From positions 1 to 64,000 of the forward strand of contig JBQGCF010000064.1 in the NCBI GenBank assembly GCA_052038315.1: a stretch of DNA of 64,000 nucleotides, written 5' to 3'. This DNA comes from Iamia sp052038315. Its GTDB lineage: Bacteria > Actinomycetota > Acidimicrobiia > Acidimicrobiales > Iamiaceae. Position 1 is the first letter of the stretch. Each line of letters starts with the position of its first letter. This document shows positions 7,738-14,829 of the stretch, one piece after another. The notes under the pieces were generated by a model. That model saw nothing but the letters and a program-made list of their open reading frames with translations, searched no databases and was not told where the DNA came from. The position numbers were made by a program, and so were the translations under genes.

Positions 7738-9240
7738 CCGCCGAGGACCTCCACGACGCTCTCGACCGGGCCGCCGGGCAGCCGGGCGACCGGCCCGCGC
7801 TGGACGGACTGTGGGCGCAGGGGCGGGGGCGCCGCCGGCGCGGCCGTCGTGGTGCTGGCCGGCCTGCTGGCCGGGATCGTCGTCGTCGCCGGCGGGGGCG
7901 ACGGCGACGAGGGCGTGGTGGTGGGGCCGGTCGGCGGGGACGAGGCGGCGCCCCCGCCGACCGAGCCGACCGACGGGATGGTCACCATGGCGCTGACCGC
8001 CGGACCGGTCGTCGACGGCCTCCCCACGCTGGAGCCCGGCCGACGGGTGATGGCGACCTACCAGGGCCTGGTCGAGCTGTTCGGCCGGGAGCGGCGGGCC
8101 TCCTGGCAGCGCTGGGACGGGTCGGCCTGGATCGAGGAGCGCTACCTGATCGGGAACGCCGGCTACAGCGGCTGGGGTGGCGAGGTAACCCCGACCGCGC
8201 CCCCGCCCACGGTGCCCGACGACCTGGTCACCGGCGCCGGCCCCGATCCCTTCCCGACCCCTGACGACGCCGAGCCCGGTTGGTACCGGATCTGCGTGAC
8301 GATGCGAGGGCTCGGTGCCGGGACGGTGGCGGGCACGACCATGCCCGGCGATCCCGAGGACGCCGTCCCGACCGAGACCCGCATCGCCGACGACCACCGG
8401 ATCGTCGCCTGCGGCCAGCTGCGGGTCGTGCCGGACACGGGGGAGGCAGACCCCCCGGAGGGGGCGGCCGAGGAGACGACCACCACGACGGCCCCCCCGC
8501 CCGAGAGCGAGGTGGAGCTGCCCGTGCGGCTCGACTTCGGGCCCGAGCTGAGCCCCGGCGGGCTCGTCTTCGGCGACTTCGTGTGGGACGAGGGCGCGTC
8601 GGGGTCCCGGGCGGACGTCGGCACCTGGGAGGCGTGGGACGGGGAGACGTGGACGGTGACCCACCGAACGACCATCACCGGGTTCGACTCCGTCCCCGAG
8701 ATCGCCCCCTGGGCCGGTACCAACCACTCGCCGGCGCCGACGATGGTGCCGGCCGAGGGCCGGGTCGCCTTCCTCACCCCGCCCGCCACCGAGGCGCCGC
8801 CGGGGATCTACCGGCTGTGCCTGCCGGTGCAGATCGACGGCGAGCCCGACCGGCAGCCGCTGTGCGAGCAGATCACCCTCACCGAGCCGGACCTGGTGCC
8901 GGGTTACCCCGATCGGGAGGGGGCGACCTGGGCGATCGACCCCGACGACCCGCCGGAGCCGACCGACCAGGTGGTCACGGTGCTGGTGACCCGGGTGCGC
9001 TGCACCGACGGCGAGGCCGGTCCGCTGCTCGAGCCCGAGGTGCGGGCGAACGAGGGGTCTGTCCACATCTCGTTCAGCGCCGACCCGGGCACCGGCGACT
9101 GCCCCGACGGGCCGGAGCGCCGGGAGGTCGACCTCGGGGCGCCGCTGGGCGACCGTCTCCTCATGGACCAGATCTGCTTCCAGAACAGCGAGCTGATCGA
9201 CGCCTGCGGGGAGACCTCCGTGCGCTGGGGCGAGCCCTGA
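7734..9240 (+). CDS. Single-pass membrane partner of the ECF factor, apparently frameshifted
   Basis: The ATG at 7734 overlaps the sigma-factor stop and opens a cytosolic segment beginning MTAEDLHDALDRAAG and ending in an Arg-rich stretch. The expected transmembrane helix (VVVLAGLLAGIVVVAGG) and about 450 extracytoplasmic residues lie in the +1-shifted frame, which is open from before 7849 to 9240. The switch must fall around 7820-7845, beside a run of Gs. The exported part is rich in acid, Thr and Pro, with no catalytic motif recognised. The architecture matches the partner of the second ECF factor (12624-14762), so I infer an anti-sigma or sensor role. A sequencing indel, a real mutation or +1 frameshifting are all possible. 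The intact downstream frame alone would start at GTG 7849. Confidence 0.65.
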
Positions 9241-9243
9241 CCC

Positions 9244-10002
9244 TCAGCCCTCGGGTGGGGTGATGTCGGCCGCGGCCCACCACCCCGCCCAGCGGGCCTC
9301 GATCTCGGCGAGGGCCTCGGGGGCCAGGCCGTAGGCCGAGGCGATGGCCATGGCCGGCGCCGCCTCGTCGGTCCCGCCGGGGACGGCCGCCGCCACCAGG
9401 AGGCCGTCGCCCCAGCCGTCGACGGTGAGGCCGATCTGGTGCGCCGAGCGGAACCACACCGTCCCGGCCAGCTCGTCACCGGTGGCCAGGGTGACGGCGT
9501 AGGGCTCGCCGGGGCCGGCGGTGACGGCGCCGAGGCCGAGGGCGGCGAGCGGGTCGCCGGCCAGCAGGCCCGAGCCGAAGACGGTGCGCCGGCCCTCGCC
9601 GGGGTGGCGGGCCAGGACGAAGGCGAGCTGCTGGAAGAAGGTCAGCCAGCCCTCCTCGATGTGGTCGATCTCGCTGTGGAACATCTCCCAGCCGTCGTCG
9701 CCGACGTCGATCACCCGGGTGACCCGCACGACGGCGCTCCCGTCGCCGGTGGCCTCCACCGCGATCTCGTGCGGGCCGGTGCGCATGGTGCGGGCGTCGT
9801 CGTCGACCTCGATGGCGGTGTCGAGGTTCTCGGGGAGCTCGACCCCGTCGGGGACCCGGCCGTGGAAGATCAGGGCGATCTCGTCCTCCAGGCCCGGGTA
9901 CTCCCAGCCGAACCAGCGCCCGATCTCCTCCGGGTCGCGCAGGGCCCGCCACACCTCCTCGGCCGTGGCGCCGACCGTGACGGACAGGAAGGGCTCGCTC
10001 AT
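9244..10002 (-). CDS. SRPBCC (AHSA1-type) domain protein
   Basis: A 252-residue protein whose first 150 residues form a START/AHSA1-like hydrophobic-pocket fold (ATAEEVWRALRDPEEIGRWF). The remaining 90 residues look like a second, divergent copy. Such proteins bind small hydrophobic ligands, but the ligand here is unknown. AAGGAG lies 5 bases before the ATG, which itself overlaps the stop of the ArsR-type gene (ATGA at 9999-10002). Fusion or pairing with ArsR regulators is common for this family, so it is probably part of the response that regulator controls. Confidence 0.88.
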   Translation of the reverse strand: MSEPFLSVTVGATAEEVWRALRDPEEIGRWFGWEYPGLEDEIALIFHGRVPDGVELPENLDTAIEVDDDARTMRTGPHEIAVEATGDGSAVVRVTRVIDVGDDGWEMFHSEIDHIEEGWLTFFQQLAFVLARHPGEGRRTVFGSGLLAGDPLAALGLGAVTAGPGEPYAVTLATGDELAGTVWFRSAHQIGLTVDGWGDGLLVAAAVPGGTDEAAPAMAIASAYGLAPEALAEIEARWAGWWAAADITPPEG

Positions 10003-10586
10003 GGGGTCTCCTTGCTGGGGGCCGGGTGGCCACCGACGACCACGCGGTAGGGGCGGCCGTCGGGGTCGTGGACCTCGGCCACCACGTCGGCGACGGCGGC
10101 GGCCAGGCGGTCGGTGAAGCGGAGGACGTCGGCCGGGGTGGCGAAGGCGACCTCGGCCTCGACGGTGAAGGTCAGCAGGCGGGTGCCCTCGGCGGTGGCC
10201 GCGGCCTGCATCCGGCTGACGTCGCGGACCACGTCGGTGGCCGCCGCCATCAGGTGCTCGGCGGCGTGGCGGTCGTCCGACGTCGGCCCCGGGCCCAGCA
10301 CCGCCGGGTCGACCACGAAGGCGTCGGCGCGGGCCCGCAGGATCCGCTCGGTGCAGCCCCGGCGGGGGCGCTCCTCGACCAGCTCGAGCAGCCCGGCCGC
10401 CTCCAGGGCCCGGACGTGGTGGCCCACCCGCTGGCGGGGGAGGCCCAGCTCGGCCGCCACCTGGCTGGCCGAGGCCGGCTGGCGCAGCCGTTCGAGCAGC
10501 TGGCGGCGCAGGGGCGAGAGGGCCAGGCGGACCCGCTCGGGATCCTCGAGGAGGGCGACGGAGGGGTTGGCCACGGCGATCATCAT
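9999..10586 (-). CDS. ArsR-type winged-helix transcriptional regulator
   Basis: A 195-residue regulator with an N-terminal winged helix (PASASQVAAELGLPRQRVGHHVRALEAAGLLEL) and a C-terminal ligand domain. It lacks the paired cysteines of metal-sensing ArsR proteins, so it probably senses an organic ligand. Translation is coupled to the downstream SRPBCC gene. Two adjacent ATGs (10586, 10583) are possible starts. A 7-bp inverted repeat directly upstream (10591-10610) is a plausible autoregulatory operator. Confidence 0.9.
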   Translation of the reverse strand: MMIAVANPSVALLEDPERVRLALSPLRRQLLERLRQPASASQVAAELGLPRQRVGHHVRALEAAGLLELVEERPRRGCTERILRARADAFVVDPAVLGPGPTSDDRHAAEHLMAAATDVVRDVSRMQAAATAEGTRLLTFTVEAEVAFATPADVLRFTDRLAAAVADVVAEVHDPDGRPYRVVVGGHPAPSKETP

Positions 10587-10590
10587 GGAA

Positions 10591-10610
10591 TGGACAGCCA
10601 ATCCTGTCAA
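10591..10610. promoter_or_regulatory. Inverted repeat, probable ArsR-type operator
   Basis: TGGACAG, six bases, then CTGTCAA form 7-bp arms with one mismatch. The site sits immediately upstream of the regulator ATG and in the promoter region of the divergent CCA-adding enzyme, so one protein could affect both. Confidence 0.5.
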
Positions 10611-10644
10611 TGGAACGACAACGGGCCGCGAGGGGAGGTCTGGG

Positions 10645-10650
10645 TACCGT
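10645..10650 (+). promoter_or_regulatory. -10 element of the CCA enzyme gene
   Basis: TACCGT ends exactly 6 bases before the GTG at 10657. No ribosome-binding site lies between them, which implies a leaderless mRNA. Confidence 0.6.
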
Positions 10651-10656
10651 GGACGG

Positions 10657-12066
10657 GTGATCCCCGACCGCTTCCAGGCGACCCTCGACGAGGTCCGGCC
10701 CCTCGCCGACGCCTTCGTGGCCGCCGGCCACCGGCTGTACCTGGTGGGCGGGATCGTGCGGGACCACTTCCTCGGCCGGGAGCGGGCCGACGGCGACCTC
10801 GACCTCACCACCGACGCCCGGCCCGAGCAGATCAAGGCCATCGTCGCCCCACTCGCCACCGCGGTGTGGGAGCAGGGCGCCCGCTTCGGCACGATCGGCT
10901 GTCGCATCGGCGGGCGGCCCTACGAGATCACCACCCACCGGGCCGAGGCGTACACCACCGACAGCCGCAAGCCCCAGGTCGTCTTCTCCGACTCTGTCAC
11001 CGACGACCTCGCCCGCCGCGACTTCACCGTCAACGCCATGGCCCTGGAGGTCGGGCTGGAGACGCCCCGCCTCGTGGACCCGCACGGCGGCGCCGCCGAC
11101 CTGGCCTCGGGCGTCCTGCGCACCCCGCTGGCGCCGGAGGAGTCCTTCTCCGACGACCCGCTACGGATGCTGCGGGCGGCCCGCTTCATCGCCGGCTACG
11201 GGCTCACGCCCACCGACGAGCTGGTCGCGGCGGTGCGCACGATGGCCGGCCGGCTCGAGATCGTGTCGGCCGAGCGGATCCGCGACGAGCTCGACAAGCT
11301 GATCGTCGTCGACGACCCGGCCGCCGGGCTGTGGTTCGTCACCGACACCGGGCTGGCCGAGCAGTTCCTGCCCGAGCTGCCCGCCATGCGGCTGGAGATG
11401 GACCCGATCCACCGCCACAAGGACGTGCTGGCCCACAGCATCGCCGTGGTCGGCAACGTCCGGGCCCGGCGCGAGGACGGCACGCCCAACCGCATCACCC
11501 GCCTGGCCGCCCTCTTCCACGACGTGGGCAAGCCCAAGACCCGCTCCTTCGACAAGGGCAACGGCGTCAGCTTCCACCACCACGAGGTGGTCGGCGCCCG
11601 CATGACCCGGGAGCGGATGCAGGCCCTGAAGTACTCCAAGGAGGACGTCGAGGCCGTCACCCAGCTCGTCTTCCTCCACCTCCGGTTCCACACCTACCGC
11701 TTGGGCTGGACCGACGCGGCCGTGCGCCGCTTCGTCCGCGACGCCGGGCCCCTGCTCGGCGAGCTGATCGAGCTGACCCGCTGCGACTGCACCACCCGCA
11801 ACCAGCGCAAGGCCCGCATCCTCTCCAACCGCATGGACGAGCTGGAGGAGCGGATCGCGGTGCTGGAGGCCGAGGAGGAGCTCAAGGCGATCCGCCCCGA
11901 CCTCGACGGCCAGGCGGTGATGGCCCGTCTCGGCGTGCCGCCCGGCCCGGTGATCGGGAAGGCCCTCGCCTTCCTGCTGGAGCTGCGGCTGGAGGAGGGC
12001 CCCCTCGGCGAGGAGGAGGCCGGCCGCCGGCTCGACGCCTGGTGGGCGGAGCAGCAGGGGTCGTAG
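10657..12066 (+). CDS. cca: CCA tRNA nucleotidyltransferase with HD domain
   Basis: Adds or repairs the 3' CCA of tRNAs. The class II nucleotidyltransferase head shows LVGGIVRDHFLGR and the metal-binding DGDLDLTT (residues 25-52), then RRDFTVNAMA and the neck region DPLRMLRAARF. The C-terminal half contains an HD phosphohydrolase domain (HKDVLAHSI, LFHDVGKPKT). The 469-residue length is normal for the actinobacterial form. The GTG start is fixed by the TACCGT element. The only tRNA gene in this window lacks an encoded CCA, which fits the need for this enzyme. Confidence 0.96.
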   Translation: MIPDRFQATLDEVRPLADAFVAAGHRLYLVGGIVRDHFLGRERADGDLDLTTDARPEQIKAIVAPLATAVWEQGARFGTIGCRIGGRPYEITTHRAEAYTTDSRKPQVVFSDSVTDDLARRDFTVNAMALEVGLETPRLVDPHGGAADLASGVLRTPLAPEESFSDDPLRMLRAARFIAGYGLTPTDELVAAVRTMAGRLEIVSAERIRDELDKLIVVDDPAAGLWFVTDTGLAEQFLPELPAMRLEMDPIHRHKDVLAHSIAVVGNVRARREDGTPNRITRLAALFHDVGKPKTRSFDKGNGVSFHHHEVVGARMTRERMQALKYSKEDVEAVTQLVFLHLRFHTYRLGWTDAAVRRFVRDAGPLLGELIELTRCDCTTRNQRKARILSNRMDELEERIAVLEAEEELKAIRPDLDGQAVMARLGVPPGPVIGKALAFLLELRLEEGPLGEEEAGRRLDAWWAEQQGS

Positions 12067-12108
12067 CCCCGGTCACGGTTTCCGGGGGGTGGGGCGTGTG
12101 GACAGGGC

Positions 12109-12624
12109 GTGATCGACATGCACCCGCCGCCACCCCACCCGCCGCCCACCGAGCCGGCCGCCCTGGAGACGGTCTTCCGGGACTGCCAGCGGGACCTGCT
12201 CCGCACGGTCGTCCCGCTCACCGGTGGTGACCGGGCCGCGGCCGAGGACGTGGTGGCCGAGGCGTTCGCCCGGGCCCAGCGCGAGTGGGACCGGGTCGGG
12301 GCCTACGACCGGCCCGACCTGTGGCTCCGCCGGGTCGCCCTGAACCTGGCCATCACCGCCCACCGCACCCGGGTCCGCCGGCGCGACCGCCGTCCCGACC
12401 CGCAACCCGAGGCCACCCTCGACGACGCCTCGATCGAGGTCCTCGACGCCGTCCGCTCGCTGCCCGAGCGCCAGGCCCAGGTCGTCGTGCTCGTCTACTT
12501 CGCCGGCGAGACGGTGGCCGGCGCCGCCCGCGTCCTCGGCATCGGCGAGCCCACCGCCCGCACCCACCACACCCGCGCCCTGGCCGCCCTGGCGGCGGCC
12601 CTCTCCGACGAGGAGCAGATCTGA
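12109..12624 (+). CDS. ECF-type RNA polymerase sigma factor
   Basis: A second ECF sigma factor, 171 residues from GTG 12109; ATG 12118 is an alternative start three codons in. Region 2 reads AAAEDVVAEAFARAQREW and region 4 reads LPERQAQVVVLVYF followed by the helix-turn-helix GIGEPTARTHHTRAL. The Pro/His-rich first 15 residues are unusual. The stop overlaps the ATG of the membrane protein gene (TGATG), so the pair is co-translated. It is only distantly similar to the ECF factor at 7195. Confidence 0.92.
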   Translation: MIDMHPPPPHPPPTEPAALETVFRDCQRDLLRTVVPLTGGDRAAAEDVVAEAFARAQREWDRVGAYDRPDLWLRRVALNLAITAHRTRVRRRDRRPDPQPEATLDDASIEVLDAVRSLPERQAQVVVLVYFAGETVAGAARVLGIGEPTARTHHTRALAALAAALSDEEQI

Positions 12625-14762
12625 TGCCCACCACCACCGAGGTCGAGGCCCGTCTCCGCCGCACCGCGGCAGCCTGCGAGCCCCTCGTCGAGGACCTCCT
12701 CGGCGAGCCCCCCACCACCGTCGTCGTCCCGCTCGGCGGGCGTCGCCGACGGCCCGCCCGCATCGGGCTGGTCGCCGCCGCCGTGCTGCTCGTCGTGGCC
12801 CTGGCCGGCGTCGCCCTGGCCGTCGGCCGCGACGAGCCCGCCGCCGACGTCAGCGCCGAGGGCGGCACGCCGTCCACCACCGCCGCACCAGCGGCATCGG
12901 GCGAGCGCCTGGTCCTCACGCTGGCCGACGGCACCCGGCTCGGGGTCGGCCTGCCCGACCTCGACCGCTGGTCGCCCGCCGGCGCCCAGCTCCAGGTCGC
13001 GATCGACGGCGTGGCGCCGCCGGTCCTCGTCGACCTCGAGCAGGCGAGCCTGGAGGAGATCGGGTCCCGGCTGGGCGGCGCGCCCCAGGTCGAGGAGCGG
13101 GGCCCGGGCGTGACCCTGCTCGTCGGCGGCCAGGTCAGCGTCCTGGTGGTCGAGCAGGACGGCTGGTCCGCCGTCGTGACCGTGGCCGCCGCCGGCCGCC
13201 CCGAGGCCGACCTCCCCGCCGCGGCCGTCGACGCCCTCGCCGAGGGGCTGGACTTCGCCGTGACCGACGGGGGGCCGGTCGACCTCACCGGTCCCGGTCT
13301 CACCGTGCTCGACGTGTCCCAGCTCGTCGAGCGCACGACGCCCGACGGTGAGACGGCCACCATCGTGATCACCCGCAACGACGTCGGCTCCCCGCCCGCC
13401 TGCGACCTCGACGCGGAGACCGAGCGCTGCATCGCCGGCTTCGAGGTGGGTGCCATCGGGGCGGCGGCGGAGGCCGCCCTGCCGGACGTGACCCTGGTGG
13501 TGCTCGACGACTCCGCGCCCGCCGTCGGCGAGCTCGACGTGGCCCTGCCGTACGGCACGACCCTCCCGCTGGACGTGCCGGGCGAGTGGGTGGTCGTCGG
13601 GGCCGGGGCATCGGTCCAGGTCAACGGGCTCCCCGAGGACGGCACCGCGGAGGTCACCTTCGTGCCCCGCTCCCTGGCCGACCACCTGGCCGCCGAGGGG
13701 CTGGCCCTGGCCGAGGAACGGGGCCCGGACCGGGGGGTCGTGTCCACCACCCCGCAGTCCCGTGTCGTCGCCTCCATCGACGGGTGGACGGCCGACGTCG
13801 TCTACGCCGATCCCGAGCCGATCGACGTCCTCCGGTTCGCAGCCGACGAGATCCGGTTCCGGGTCACCGACGGCGGGCCCACGGACATGAGCGGCCCGGG
13901 CCTGGCCCCGGAGGTGACCGAGTCGGTCGTGCTGGCCCCCGTCGGGGGCGCGTCCGACGACCGGTTGGAGATCCACCGCGAGCGGGGCCGGACGATCGCG
14001 GCCTGCGCCGGTGACCTCGTCGACGCCCGCTGCCTGGCCGACGACACCCTGCTGGTCGAGGCCACCGGCCCGGACGCGGTCGCCGCCCTGGACGGCCTGG
14101 CCCTGGCCGGTGAGCCCGACGCGCCCGGCGAGCCCGGCACCGAGGTCTCGAGCACCCTCACGCTGTCGCTGCTCGACGGGACCGCCGTGGAGCTGGGGCT
14201 GTTCGAGGACCGGGACTGGGGCGGGGCGCCGTCGACGGCGTCGGCCCGCCTCGCCATCGACGGGGTCGAGGGCGAGCACACCGTCGAGGTCGGGCCGGGC
14301 ACGATCGACGAGTGGGTGGCCGGGGCCCGGACCCCGGCGACCACCGCCCCGACGGCGACGGCCGGCGCGGTGCTGGCGACCGTCGGGGACGACGTGACCC
14401 TCCTCGCCGGCCGGCACGGCGTCCTCCTCGCCACCGTCCCGGTGCGGCGGGACGGCGTCGACCGGCTCCCGCCGGACGTGGTCGAGGCCCTGGCCGCCGC
14501 GCTGGTCGTCCCGGCCGACGGGGCGCCCACGCCGATCGCCGGCCCCGGCATCACGGTCGTCTCGGCCACCGCCGAGCTGGTCGCCGGGGCGCCGGAGCCC
14601 GACGTCGTCCTGACCGCCACGGTCGGGGCCGACGCCGAGGCGATCTGCGCCGAGCCCGAGGACGGGGTGCGCTGCGTGGACGGGGTGGCCCTCGAGCCGG
14701 CCACCGAAGCCGACCGCGAGCTGGTCGAGCAGACCGAGGTCACGGTCACCTGGTCGGCCTGA
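12624..14762 (+). CDS. Single-pass membrane protein with repeated extracytoplasmic domains (ECF partner)
   Basis: A 712-residue protein with about 45 cytosolic residues, an Arg cluster, one transmembrane helix (GLVAAAVLLVVALAGVALAV) and a long exported region. The exported part contains internal repeats: ADGTRLGVGLPDLDRW resembles LDGTAVELGLFEDRDW some 400 residues later, and the segments TDGGPVDLTGPGLTV, TDGGPTDMSGPGLAP and ADGAPTPIAGPGITV recur three times. Six to eight Cys residues may form disulphides. Coupling to the ECF factor suggests an anti-sigma or sensor role (inference). The cytosolic part lacks a ZAS zinc motif. The ligand is unknown. Confidence 0.82.
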   Translation: MPTTTEVEARLRRTAAACEPLVEDLLGEPPTTVVVPLGGRRRRPARIGLVAAAVLLVVALAGVALAVGRDEPAADVSAEGGTPSTTAAPAASGERLVLTLADGTRLGVGLPDLDRWSPAGAQLQVAIDGVAPPVLVDLEQASLEEIGSRLGGAPQVEERGPGVTLLVGGQVSVLVVEQDGWSAVVTVAAAGRPEADLPAAAVDALAEGLDFAVTDGGPVDLTGPGLTVLDVSQLVERTTPDGETATIVITRNDVGSPPACDLDAETERCIAGFEVGAIGAAAEAALPDVTLVVLDDSAPAVGELDVALPYGTTLPLDVPGEWVVVGAGASVQVNGLPEDGTAEVTFVPRSLADHLAAEGLALAEERGPDRGVVSTTPQSRVVASIDGWTADVVYADPEPIDVLRFAADEIRFRVTDGGPTDMSGPGLAPEVTESVVLAPVGGASDDRLEIHRERGRTIAACAGDLVDARCLADDTLLVEATGPDAVAALDGLALAGEPDAPGEPGTEVSSTLTLSLLDGTAVELGLFEDRDWGGAPSTASARLAIDGVEGEHTVEVGPGTIDEWVAGARTPATTAPTATAGAVLATVGDDVTLLAGRHGVLLATVPVRRDGVDRLPPDVVEALAAALVVPADGAPTPIAGPGITVVSATAELVAGAPEPDVVLTATVGADAEAICAEPEDGVRCVDGVALEPATEADRELVEQTEVTVTWSA

Positions 14763-14780
14763 TCGATCGGGCGGGAACCC

Positions 14781-14827
14781 GACCCCCTGGTACCGTGCGC
14801 CGGCTCGTCAACCGGTACCAGGGGGTC
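14781..14827. promoter_or_regulatory. Perfect 15-bp inverted repeat enclosing a -10 element and RBS
   Basis: GACCCCCTGGTACCG (14781-14795) and CGGTACCAGGGGGTC (14813-14827) are exact reverse complements around a 17-base loop. TACCGT (14791-14796) overlaps the left arm, and the AGGGGG ribosome-binding site (14820-14825) lies in the right arm, five bases before the GTG at 14830. Read-through RNA would hide the RBS in the stem, while RNA starting just after TACCGT would lack the left arm and expose it. It could equally be a protein operator or a terminator of the ECF operon. Confidence 0.7.
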
Positions 14828-14829
14828 CC

